Assembly (NCBI RefSeq): GCF_037975235.1
Contig: NZ_CP150241.1
Coordinates: forward strand, 1,302,001 to 1,366,000
DNA: 64,000 nt
Source: Paenibacillus sp. FSL R5-0341
Lineage (GTDB): Bacteria > Bacillota > Bacilli > Paenibacillales > Paenibacillaceae
Reading direction: 5' to 3'
Positions 1 to 7,580 of this stretch are shown one piece after another (the stretch's first letter is position 1; the number at the start of each line of letters is the position of its first letter). The position numbers and the translations under genes were made by a program. The notes below the pieces were generated by a model that ran no database searches, had not been told where the DNA came from, and worked only from the letters and a program-made list of their open reading frames with translations.

Positions 1-201
1 GGAAGGGTTGGGAGGTATGACAAGAACATAGTCATTCTGCTGCTCCTCAACGGTACGTACCTGAATGTGCTCCGGGATTATGATACCGAAAGCTTCACGA
101 AGCGCCTGCTTCGGATTGGAGTGCAATTGTTGTCTGAAGTGCTCATCACTCCAAGCCTTTTCAATAATATCCTCATGCAACGTTTTCTCTGATACCATCA
201 T
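1..201 (-). CDS. NHLP-leader RiPP precursor peptide (5' part; cut by window edge)
   Basis: The minus-strand frame starting MMVSEKTLHED stays open for 67 codons to the window edge. It has the pattern of nitrile-hydratase-like leader peptides (NHLP family): a WSDEHFRQQL segment, then NPKQALREAFG, a PEHIQVRTVEE segment, and a hydrophobic stretch with prolines near the visible end. In known systems such leaders direct modifying enzymes to a C-terminal core that is cleaved off after export; the core here lies outside the window. A GAAGGG ribosome site sits about 10 nt before the ATG at 201. A further in-frame ATG at 210 lies too close to it. The gene follows an isoprenyl-synthase-like gene by 54 nt on the same strand, so one transcript is likely. 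Family assignment is from pattern recognition only; the product class is unknown. Confidence 0.72.
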   Translation of the reverse strand, partial: MMVSEKTLHEDIIEKAWSDEHFRQQLHSNPKQALREAFGIIIPEHIQVRTVEEQQNDYVLVIPPNPS

Positions 202-255
202 CGTCAACATTCCCTTCATATTTAAAATTAAACTGAACCAGCTTCATCCTTATGT

Positions 256-1203
256 TCAGGATTGCAACTGTTGCTCGCTGATCCAGTGATGAAACCCGCC
301 TTGGAGGAGCCGTTTCTTCCGTTGTGTAATGTCCTGAACAGCTTGTACCAACGTGCTGCATAAATAAGCATTAAACGTCTCAAGATGCGATATACCTAAG
401 TTAGACGATGTTAATGTACGATTATATTGATAAGCAATGTCTACGTAAGAGTTCATGAGTTGTGTATTATATACATTGTCATGTATACGTTCGCTAAGAG
501 GGTGAGCGGGATAGTTGTGATTCAGTGCTGCGGATATGTGGGAGAGGTAGCTGTTGTAGTTTCCATGCACAGCATCTTGTTGCGTGTCTGTGAAGTCATC
601 GGTCATCTGGAGTGTCATGAGTGTGATGTTGATGCCAGAACACACCGGGATGATCCGGTCGGACTCTTTCTGCATAAGCAGTGCACCTGTAGCTCCAATG
701 AGCAGAGGGGCTGCCTTTTGCGCAATCAACAAGGGACTCTTTTGAAAATAATCAATGGAATGCTCACCCGTAACACTCACGGCCCAATCCACTACATATT
801 GTCTGAAATAGATCCAGAATATGGAGGGAGGATCGAATAATTCCGAGTAAGATTGAAGTGCATCCATGTAATATAGATTCCCCAGGGATAACTTCCATGT
901 GGTATCCTCAGGTTGTTCATCCATCACGTCGTCCTGATTCAAAAAATATAACATGTGAATGAGACAGGCTGTACTTAATTGGAGTGCTTTCTCTTGGGGT
1001 AGTTTGTCTGAGTGTTGCATCCAAAGTGGAATGATGTACCCGATGTAACTATGTCCCGAATCTCGTAGCAGCGGATTAACCGAATGAAGTTGTTCCAATG
1101 CATATCCTGACAAGGGTTCGGGATATTTCCGTACGAGTTGTTCCGCTGAAGCAAACACGATCTCCAGATCGGATCTAAACGGATCTAACCAATCTTTCCG
1201 CAT
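256..1203 (-). CDS. class I isoprenyl-diphosphate-synthase-fold enzyme, ComQ-like role possible
   Basis: The 315-residue, largely helical, soluble protein carries two aspartate-rich motifs in the places expected of trans-isoprenyl diphosphate synthases: QDDVMDE at residues 90-96 (DDxxD) and QMTDDFTD at 199-206 (DDxxD). Between them is a YFQKSPLL segment like the lysine-containing helix of that family. In the family these motifs bind Mg2+ and the allylic diphosphate. The N-terminal substrate motifs of housekeeping farnesyl or heptaprenyl synthases are not apparent, so it is divergent, possibly like ComQ, which prenylates the ComX pheromone. The downstream partner is an NHLP-leader peptide 54 nt away. 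A role in prenylating that peptide is inference; a terpene or lipid enzyme of another pathway is the alternative. The ribosome site AGGAAGG lies 13 nt before the ATG, which is rather far. Confidence 0.6.
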   Translation of the reverse strand: MRKDWLDPFRSDLEIVFASAEQLVRKYPEPLSGYALEQLHSVNPLLRDSGHSYIGYIIPLWMQHSDKLPQEKALQLSTACLIHMLYFLNQDDVMDEQPEDTTWKLSLGNLYYMDALQSYSELFDPPSIFWIYFRQYVVDWAVSVTGEHSIDYFQKSPLLIAQKAAPLLIGATGALLMQKESDRIIPVCSGINITLMTLQMTDDFTDTQQDAVHGNYNSYLSHISAALNHNYPAHPLSERIHDNVYNTQLMNSYVDIAYQYNRTLTSSNLGISHLETFNAYLCSTLVQAVQDITQRKKRLLQGGFHHWISEQQLQS

Positions 1204-1271
1204 TATTACATATCGTCCTTCCTGCGATAAGGTAATCCAGGACTGTTCAACTAGATCATGAAGTTACACTC

Positions 1272-1277
1272 AGTATA
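1272..1277 (-). promoter_or_regulatory. putative -10 box for the RiPP/isoprenyl operon
   Basis: TATACT on the minus strand, about 70 nt before the start of the isoprenyl-synthase-like gene, in an A/T-rich region. No good -35 box is visible (only a T-rich run), so this is a weak call. Confidence 0.25.
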
Positions 1278-1422
1278 GCGGAAATAAACTGAAAAAAATA
1301 GGATTTTTTGTGATCAATTGTGAGAAAAATGATGACTTTTTGTATTTTATGGCATAAAAAAGTGGATTTTAGGCTCAAACTAGGGAGGTACAGGATTTCG
1401 ACATCGGAAAGGCGGCAGAAAA

Positions 1423-2160
1423 ATGAACATGAAATGGAAAACATGGATGGCAGCCGGATTGGCAGCCATAGTCATAACAGCAGGAACTGGGCATGTGGCA
1501 TTCGCTGATCCAGCACTACGGGTTGAGGAACATAACGATGCATCTAGAGCTTCTTCCTCCGGCAAACAAACGAAGCCATGCATGCAGGCAGGACACGGTT
1601 TGTTTATGATCGGTGAAACGGCAGACTTGCTTGGTATCGGCCTGCGGGATCTGAAAGCACAGATGGAGCTGGGCAAGACGTTGTCCCAGATTGCCAAAGA
1701 GCGCAAGGGTCTTAGTGAGGAACAGTTATTGCAGAAGTTGAAGCCTACATTGGCGCAGCGTGTGGATCAAGCTGTAGAAGAAGGTTGTCTCACCAAGGAA
1801 CAAGCAGCAGCCACGAAGGCGGACATGGATACCAAATTGAAAAAGGTCATCAATACCCCGCTTCGTGATTTGCGGCGTGAGTTTGCCCACCATGGCAAAC
1901 GTTCCATGGTAGATAAGGGCGAAATCGCCCGTTTTATTGGAGTCACACCGGCTCAACTGCACGAGCAGCTTCAGGGAGGGAAATCCCTGGCTGAGATTGC
2001 TCAGGCAAAAGGTATTAGCGAAACGCAGCTGGTGGACAAGCTGAAGGAACAATTGACGGGTGATCTGAAGAGGTTTGTGAATCAGAAGGGCAATGCGCAC
2101 CCAGCCCCAGGTCACCAAGAGCCTGTTCCCGGACGATCAACTTCAACCGAAGTGAACTAA
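1423..2160 (+). CDS. secreted protein with two repeated helical segments
   Basis: The protein has 245 residues. The signal peptide has a KWKTW basic start, a hydrophobic core and a likely AFA cleavage site near residue 28. The mature part has two similar segments, about residues 63-90 (TADLLGIGLRDLKAQMELGK, then TLSQIA) and 165-190 (IARFIGVTPAQLHEQLQGGK, then SLAEIA), each followed by a KGxSExQLxxKLK helix. They look like a duplicated small helical domain. One Cys lies in each half (CMQAG; EEGCLTKEQ). I do not recognise a catalytic site and assign no function. It is transcribed alone and followed by a strong terminator. The ribosome site AAAGGCGG is 7 nt before the ATG. The pattern fits a sporulation or envelope protein of Bacillales, but that is a guess. 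Confidence 0.75.
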   Translation: MNMKWKTWMAAGLAAIVITAGTGHVAFADPALRVEEHNDASRASSSGKQTKPCMQAGHGLFMIGETADLLGIGLRDLKAQMELGKTLSQIAKERKGLSEEQLLQKLKPTLAQRVDQAVEEGCLTKEQAAATKADMDTKLKKVINTPLRDLRREFAHHGKRSMVDKGEIARFIGVTPAQLHEQLQGGKSLAEIAQAKGISETQLVDKLKEQLTGDLKRFVNQKGNAHPAPGHQEPVPGRSTSTEVN

Positions 2161-2194
2161 AGAAGAGCGTCTCCACATCGGGGACGCTCTTCTT
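2161..2194. terminator. intrinsic terminator, usable both ways
   Basis: The AAGAGCGTC / GACGCTCTT stem begins directly after the stop codon of the secreted protein. It also lies just beyond the end of the convergent acyltransferase gene, so it may serve both. Confidence 0.8.
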
Positions 2195-2197
2195 GGT

Positions 2198-3451
2198 TCA
2201 TAATGTCTCACTCGTCCCCGGACTACGAGTAGGGCCGGGTGACGGAGTTCGCTCAGGTGAATTTCTTTTGCCCATAGAAACAGTGTGATTAGCGCTTAAA
2301 CGTGGTTTACGCGTTAATCCTACCGTAAAGCGGGAGCCAGGAAGCTTGGATAGTGTCCAACTTATTGCTAGGGATACACCAGCCGTTACTAGGAACGAGA
2401 GTAACGTTACAGGCAGATGCCATCCACTGAGCTGAAGCGGTCTGGTGACGTAAGCGATCGCGTAGATCACCAGTGCATGAACCAGATAACCACCAAATGA
2501 ATAGCGGCCAATCCAGGATAACAGGCGCTGAAACCGTGTGTCTTTGCCCCGCATCAGTACAAGAAAACCATACAACATGAGTATCTGCGCCATAATGATG
2601 AGGAATGTGGTTGGTTTCAAATAAGTAGAGATATTCAAATTAACAACATCCCCCGACCCACGCAGCACATCGTATCCAAGCCAAATGTACATCCCTATAA
2701 ACAGACAGATCGTCCATGGCAGTATCTTCGTGCTCCAACTCCTCCAGCTATCCACTGACCATGCACATACGGCACCCAGCAAAAAGTAGAACCAGTACAT
2801 GATCCATGAATAGGATCGATATTGCAGCAACGTGGACCAAGGCTCAGACAGTGTTTCTGTCCAGCTACCCATATTATAGTAGGACCATTTCATTAGCAGA
2901 GCGTAGAATGCGGCTGCAAAGAGAATTAGCCCCATAATGAATTGCAAGGGCGTGAAACGCTTGGCGTTCCGGATACGTCTCTGAATGGCTTTCGCTCCCG
3001 CCAGAAACAAGGGAAACAGAATATAGAACTGAAACACCATAATGACAAACCAGAGATGATATCCCGTCTGAGGGACAAACAGTTCTCGAACAAGACTGCG
3101 GAAGTCCGGTATGCCTGCAAGCCAGAACTCGGGGGTGAAGATACGGACAGCAAGCCAATAGATAAGTGTCCATACGACAAACGGCATATAGATATCGCCA
3201 AATCGCTTTCGAATGAAGCGAGGATATTCCGGTTTGGTATTACGATGATGGTAAAACAGCATGACACCCGATAGAAATACAAACGTTGGCGTACCAAATC
3301 GGGTCAGATGATAAATCATGGTCAGCATAATGGAATCCGGTTGCTCAATATCGGCGCGATAGATATACTCAGCGATATTATGCTGCATGACGATCGCCAG
3401 AAAGGCAATGCCCCGCAGCTCGGTCCATTCCGCTATTCTCGGTTTTTTCAC
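2198..3451 (-). CDS. membrane acyltransferase 3 family protein
   Basis: The 417-residue polytopic protein opens with a short cytoplasmic segment, then ELRGIAFLAIVMQHN. The R...H pair in the first membrane helix is typical of acyltransferase family 3 (OafA/IcaC type). About ten hydrophobic segments follow, ending near residue 375, then a Pro/Ser/Arg-rich tail. Family members move acyl groups, often acetyl, onto cell-surface polysaccharides or exported sugars at the membrane. The start is GTG, with GGAGGGAGG 7-8 nt upstream. It lies downstream of the LCP ligase gene on the same strand but behind that gene's terminator, so it is probably a separate unit. Substrate unknown. Confidence 0.88.
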   Translation of the reverse strand: MKKPRIAEWTELRGIAFLAIVMQHNIAEYIYRADIEQPDSIMLTMIYHLTRFGTPTFVFLSGVMLFYHHRNTKPEYPRFIRKRFGDIYMPFVVWTLIYWLAVRIFTPEFWLAGIPDFRSLVRELFVPQTGYHLWFVIMVFQFYILFPLFLAGAKAIQRRIRNAKRFTPLQFIMGLILFAAAFYALLMKWSYYNMGSWTETLSEPWSTLLQYRSYSWIMYWFYFLLGAVCAWSVDSWRSWSTKILPWTICLFIGMYIWLGYDVLRGSGDVVNLNISTYLKPTTFLIIMAQILMLYGFLVLMRGKDTRFQRLLSWIGRYSFGGYLVHALVIYAIAYVTRPLQLSGWHLPVTLLSFLVTAGVSLAISWTLSKLPGSRFTVGLTRKPRLSANHTVSMGKRNSPERTPSPGPTRSPGTSETL

Positions 3452-3538
3452 ATGTAATCCTCCCTCCAGGAACCGGAGTTCATCATATAAGGGTACCTGT
3501 TAAACATTAAGGCTGCATTAAATGGAGAAAATAGGTAC

Positions 3539-3566
3539 AAAAAAAGACGGCTGCGGCCGTCTTTTC
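3539..3566 (-). terminator. terminator of the LCP-family gene
   Basis: An AAAGACGGC / GCCGTCTTT stem with a T-run on the minus strand, 24 nt after the stop codon of the LCP gene. Confidence 0.85.
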
Positions 3567-3589
3567 TGTTGATATAATTCATGCTTGTT

Positions 3590-4582
3590 TTAGTTCTGCT
3601 CCTCTGATGATGTAGTCTCCGAGGACGCGGCATCTTCTTCAAAGAGTTTCTGAATATAAGACTGGAGTTTGGTTACATCGACACCGAGTACCTGAGCAGA
3701 GCCGACCAGTTCATTGGTGAGCAGCTTGTTCGGTGGAATCTGCTGCTGATCGATATCGTTCACATGGATATCGAAGCCGAGTGATGCGAGTTTTAACATC
3801 TGGGTTGGACTAAGGTCTGTCTCAATATAGGGAGCGATCGCTTCCAGGATATCCGGGATTTTGAAGAGCGACGTGGTGCTTTGCATTTTCTTGGCCAGCT
3901 CGGTCATGAAGATTCGCTGCCGTTCGGTACGGGTGAAATCCGAGGTGGCATCATGCCGGAACCGAACATATTGCAGGGCGGTTTTACCGTCCATATGCTG
4001 CAATCCTTTTTTCAAGTCAATGTCGTACATATGTTTATCTGCTTTACTGGTGTAATACATGTCTTTCTCCACATCAATCTCAATACCGCCTACCGCATCA
4101 ACGAGTGCCATGAAACCTGTGAAGTCCGTGTAGACATAATGCTGAATGGGAATACCGAGCAGATCACTGACGGTTTGTTTGGTCAGCTCTGCACCTCCGT
4201 AAGAAAAGGCTGCATTGAGCCTGCTCTTGCCATGCCCGGGAATGGCTACATAGGTATCTCGCAGTACGGAGAATAGATGGGCTTTCTTCGTGACCGGATC
4301 AATGGAAGCGACCATGACCGAGTCCGAGCGTCCTGCATCGTCGCCTCTTGAGTCTCCGCCAAGGAGCAAAATGTTCACCCGTTCCTGGCCCTCCCATCTG
4401 GGAATCGTTGTCGTTGGTGTGTCTGAATCGCTGTCTGTGCCGGAAGAGGACGAGTTTGAAGTCCCGGAAGCCGTGGAGATGCTATTGGCAAAATGAACAA
4501 TCGAATATCCGTAATATACAACGACACCTGTAATCGCAAGTGCCAGGGTCAGGGCTGTACCCCATAACCATTTTTTAAGCAT
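3590..4582 (-). CDS. LytR-CpsA-Psr (LCP) family cell-wall polymer ligase
   Basis: The 330-residue protein has one N-terminal membrane anchor (residues about 5-27), a Ser/Thr/Asp-rich linker (36-62) and an extracellular LCP domain. Diagnostic parts are NILLLGGDSRGDDAGRSDSV near residue 70, the SVLRDTYVAIPGHGKSRLNAAFSYGG block, and the later RFRHD and RQR segments with the conserved arginines that bind the pyrophosphate lipid. LCP proteins attach teichoic acids or other glycopolymers to peptidoglycan. The ATG at 4582 is chosen because AAGGTGAAG sits just before it; an upstream in-frame extension lacks a ribosome site. It diverges from a bcrC-like gene, so two envelope genes share this intergenic region. 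Confidence 0.92.
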   Translation of the reverse strand: MLKKWLWGTALTLALAITGVVVYYGYSIVHFANSISTASGTSNSSSSGTDSDSDTPTTTIPRWEGQERVNILLLGGDSRGDDAGRSDSVMVASIDPVTKKAHLFSVLRDTYVAIPGHGKSRLNAAFSYGGAELTKQTVSDLLGIPIQHYVYTDFTGFMALVDAVGGIEIDVEKDMYYTSKADKHMYDIDLKKGLQHMDGKTALQYVRFRHDATSDFTRTERQRIFMTELAKKMQSTTSLFKIPDILEAIAPYIETDLSPTQMLKLASLGFDIHVNDIDQQQIPPNKLLTNELVGSAQVLGVDVTKLQSYIQKLFEEDAASSETTSSEEQN

Positions 4583-4690
4583 AATCTTCACCTTTCTATG
4601 ATTGAACTGATATGTAACCCAAACTAGTTTAACAAAAAGAAAGCAAAATGTCCTCTTTGATTTCGTAACTTCGGTCAAGATGGGGATTGT

Positions 4691-4719
4691 TTGACAAATA
4701 GTTAGTGTATATTTATTAT
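4691..4719 (+). promoter_or_regulatory. sigma-A-type promoter for the bcrC-like gene
   Basis: TTGACA, a 17-nt spacer and TATTAT: a near-consensus promoter 48 nt before the start codon. Confidence 0.75.
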
Positions 4720-4766
4720 GTAAAAAATAATCTTGTTTTGTGTAATGGAGGTATTAAAAGCTAGTT

Positions 4767-5318
4767 ATGAATCAATCCGTATTTAACTGGATTAATCAGT
4801 TTGCAGACCGAATTCCGTTTCTGGACTGGTTTATGATTACATCATCCGAGTATGCGGTCTGGGTTATGATCGCACTGCTCGTTATCGTATGGTTTCTCGG
4901 CAATCCTTTGAAGCAGCGAGTTGTCTTCTATGCCTGTGTAGCGTCCATTGTGGCGCTAGTTCTGGCGAAATGGGGGATATCACCCGCAGTGGGCCATCCA
5001 AGGCCTTTTGTGGAAGGACCAGTCCATCAGCTGGTAGCCCATGTACCTGACCCTTCTTTTCCAAGTAAACATGCTTCCTTTGTATTTGCCCTTGCGGCTG
5101 CTTCATTCTTCATTGGACGTCGCTTCGGATTATGGATGCTATTACTTGCTGTGTTGACAGGGGTGTCTCGTGTATATGTAGGTGTGCATTATCCAGGAGA
5201 TATTCTGGGTGGCTTCCTTCTGGGCAGTCTGATCAGTGTGATTCTGATTACGACCCGCAATTATACCAAGTCGATTCCCGACTTTTTCATTAACATACAC
5301 CGACGTGTTTTTCGTTAG
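4767..5318 (+). CDS. bcrC: undecaprenyl-diphosphatase, BcrC/PAP2 type
   Basis: The 183-residue membrane protein has several hydrophobic helices and the three phosphatase motifs of the PAP2 superfamily: KWGISPAVGHPRP (motif 1, residues about 68-80), PSFPSKHASF with PSKH (motif 2, about 95) and SRVYVGVHYPGD (motif 3, about 130). This family dephosphorylates undecaprenyl pyrophosphate outside the membrane to recycle the wall-lipid carrier, and BcrC gives bacitracin resistance. Length matches BcrC of Bacillus (about 190). It has its own promoter and terminator and diverges from an LCP ligase, another user of lipid-linked precursors. A plain PAP2 lipid phosphatase is the alternative. Confidence 0.88.
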   Translation: MNQSVFNWINQFADRIPFLDWFMITSSEYAVWVMIALLVIVWFLGNPLKQRVVFYACVASIVALVLAKWGISPAVGHPRPFVEGPVHQLVAHVPDPSFPSKHASFVFALAAASFFIGRRFGLWMLLLAVLTGVSRVYVGVHYPGDILGGFLLGSLISVILITTRNYTKSIPDFFINIHRRVFR

Positions 5319-5362
5319 CGTCTGACCGCAGTGTACTGCGAAGTCGGGATGGTTTTGTTCAA

Positions 5363-5412
5363 TAAAGAAGTCTCTTATCTCTGGTTCTGCCAAAGATGGG
5401 AGACTTCTTTTG
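5363..5412 (+). terminator. intrinsic terminator after bcrC
   Basis: A long AAAGAAGTCTC / GAGACTTCTTTT stem-loop, 45 nt after the stop codon. Confidence 0.8.
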
Positions 5413-5462
5413 CGTTATGTTCGAAGTTACATGAAATGTATAGAAATCGAATTCTAACATCT

Positions 5463-5489
5463 ACAATTCATGACGATAGGTGACGATAT
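5463..5489 (+). promoter_or_regulatory. possible sigma-D-type promoter of the chemoreceptor
   Basis: GACGATAT at 5482-5489 is close to the sigma-D -10 element GCCGATAT. The -35 (ACAA in place of TAAA) is poor. It is listed because sigma-D normally drives chemoreceptor genes. An overlapping TATACT at 5486-5491 could be a sigma-A -10 box. Confidence 0.3.
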
Positions 5490-5524
5490 ACTATTAATAT
5501 GTATTATTTTGAGGAGTGGGGAAC

Positions 5525-7243
5525 ATGTTGGGGAAATTAAAGTTAACGATTCGAGGCAAGTTACTGACTGGTTTTCTGATAGTTGTAGCTATGCTGGTTT
5601 TTGTAAGCGTCTATGCGTTAGTCCAGATCCATAATATGTCTGGTAAAGCGAATGAAGTGGATCAAACCTGGATGCCGAGTGTAAGCCTGCTTGGGATGAT
5701 GAATGGTGATGTCTCCGATGTAGAGCGGTTGGCGCTGGCAATTATCGTTGAACAGGACGAAGACGAATTAACCAAGATGAATGAAGCGTTGCAGCTTCTT
5801 CTCACCAAGATCGAGGATGAGCGCAAACAGTTGCTTACATACATTGGAGGCAATGAAGCAGCACTTAAGCTATATAATGAGAGTTTCAGTAACAACTATG
5901 ATGCCTATCTGGCAAAAATGCCTGCATTCATCGAATTGGGCGTGGACAACGATTATGAGGGAGCAAGCAGACTTCATACCGAGGCCTATCCAATGTGGTA
6001 CACAGCTAACGACACACTTGCCCAGTTAATTAACTTGAGCAATGAAGGATCGGAAGCGGCAACGAATGAATCGGTTGTGTTGGCAGAGAATGCATTTAAC
6101 GTGATTTTGGCAGTGACTATTTTTGCATTCTTAGTTGCAGTATTCATTGCATTCTTCATTGCAAGTATCATCTCACGTCCAATTAAAAAGATGAACACAG
6201 CAGCTATGGCGATCGCCAATGGTGATCTGACGGGTGAGACGATTGTACTGAAGAACAAGGATGAACTGGGGACACTGGCAGCTTCCTTCAATACCATGAG
6301 TGGCAATCTGCGCGCGATGATTGAATCGGTATCCCTCACTTCTGAACAGGTAGCTGCTTCATCGGAAGAGCTTCTTGCAAGTGCAGAGCAGAATACCCAG
6401 GCTTCGGAACAGATCTCCGAAACGGTCGAGGAATTGGCTGTAGGTACGTCTGACCAGGTTGATATTGTGAAGCGTTCTTCACAAGCAATGAATGAGATGG
6501 CTCTTGGATCGGAACAGATTGCCGAGCTTGCTCAAAGTGTATCGGTATCTGCTGTGGATGCGGCAAACCAATCTTCCGAAGGTAATATGATCATTCAACA
6601 AGCGGTTGAACAGATGGGTTCTGTTCGTAACTCCATTGCTTCACTGACAGAGCTGGTAACAGGGCTGGGGGAACGTTCAGCAGAGATTGGAACCATTACC
6701 GAGGTAATCAACAATATTGCCCGGCAGACCAATCTGCTTGCACTGAATGCAGCCATTGAAGCCGCACGAGCAGGAGAGCATGGACGTGGTTTCGCTGTAG
6801 TCGCGGGAGAAGTGCGGAAGCTGGCTGAGGAATCTTCCACATCTGCACAAAGAATTACGGATCTGGTTCAATTGATTCAGAAAGATACAGACCATGCTGT
6901 TCAGGCTGTCAAAGTGAACAGCAGTGAGACGGAAGCCGGAATCGAGATGGTTACTGCGGCAGGACAAGCGTTCGAGCAGATCTCGGATGCGGTCAACAAA
7001 GTAGCGGGCGAGATTCAGGAAGTATCTGCAGGCTCAGAAGAAATGTCGGCGAGTACGACTGAGGTTGTAGGATATGTGAGTCAGATCTCTAATATTGCCG
7101 GAGAAGCAGCAGGCGGGGTGCATAATGTATCTGCGGCAACTCAGCAGCAACTGGCTTCGATGGAAGAGATTGCATCATCCGCAGGTTCGTTATCCAAGAT
7201 GGCTGAAGAACTGCAGGAGCAAATTAACAAATTCAAAGTGTAA
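5525..7243 (+). CDS. methyl-accepting chemotaxis protein
   Basis: The 572-residue protein starts at the ATG with GAGGAG 9 nt upstream; a GTG 9 nt earlier overlaps that site. Order: membrane helix 1 (about 11-32); a periplasm-equivalent four-helix-bundle sensor (about 35-185), rich in helix-breaking-free stretches like [25 protein letters not shown]; membrane helix 2 (about 192-214); HAMP (about 215-268); long signalling coiled coil. The hairpin tip [22 protein letters not shown]... is the invariant CheA/CheW contact. The ligand is unknown. It is monocistronic, flanked by terminators. Its position directly before the cellulase genes raises, but does not prove, a link to plant-polymer sensing. 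Confidence 0.95.
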   Translation: MLGKLKLTIRGKLLTGFLIVVAMLVFVSVYALVQIHNMSGKANEVDQTWMPSVSLLGMMNGDVSDVERLALAIIVEQDEDELTKMNEALQLLLTKIEDERKQLLTYIGGNEAALKLYNESFSNNYDAYLAKMPAFIELGVDNDYEGASRLHTEAYPMWYTANDTLAQLINLSNEGSEAATNESVVLAENAFNVILAVTIFAFLVAVFIAFFIASIISRPIKKMNTAAMAIANGDLTGETIVLKNKDELGTLAASFNTMSGNLRAMIESVSLTSEQVAASSEELLASAEQNTQASEQISETVEELAVGTSDQVDIVKRSSQAMNEMALGSEQIAELAQSVSVSAVDAANQSSEGNMIIQQAVEQMGSVRNSIASLTELVTGLGERSAEIGTITEVINNIARQTNLLALNAAIEAARAGEHGRGFAVVAGEVRKLAEESSTSAQRITDLVQLIQKDTDHAVQAVKVNSSETEAGIEMVTAAGQAFEQISDAVNKVAGEIQEVSAGSEEMSASTTEVVGYVSQISNIAGEAAGGVHNVSAATQQQLASMEEIASSAGSLSKMAEELQEQINKFKV

Positions 7244-7338
7244 CCACTGAGTTATTCTGACACATGGTGATGTGCAGGGATGCACAGTCTGGATGGTCAG
7301 AAATGCCATTTGGTTTGTAGTGCTGGTTGTAGCAATAA

Positions 7339-7389
7339 TAAAAAGCTGTTTCTCTAACACGCATATGCGTCAGAGAAGCAGCTTTTTTT
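7339..7389 (+). terminator. intrinsic terminator after the chemoreceptor
   Basis: An AAAAAGCTG...TTCTCT / AGAGAAGCAGCTTTTTTT stem with a long T-run. The remaining gap to 7580 holds no gene. A TATAAT at 7468-7473 with TTGCAA 14 nt before it is a weak promoter candidate for the cellulase operon. Confidence 0.85.
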
Positions 7390-7580
7390 GTCGCATGATG
7401 CCGAGCAGGTCACAACAATGTTATTTTAGAAGTCACCAACGCTTATATTGCAAGTTAAACAAAAGACTATAATGGTAATTAATGGTGGAAGTTACACGGA
7501 GTTACACCATGGGGAGGAGCGGATACCATTCGCAGTCCAGAGTAATGCATACGGAACATTCATGAAGAGGAGATGAATAG

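Noticed and set aside
427..840. 137-codon plus-strand frame within the isoprenyl-synthase-like gene
   Set aside because: Antisense shadow; Cys/Val-rich composition and no ribosome site.
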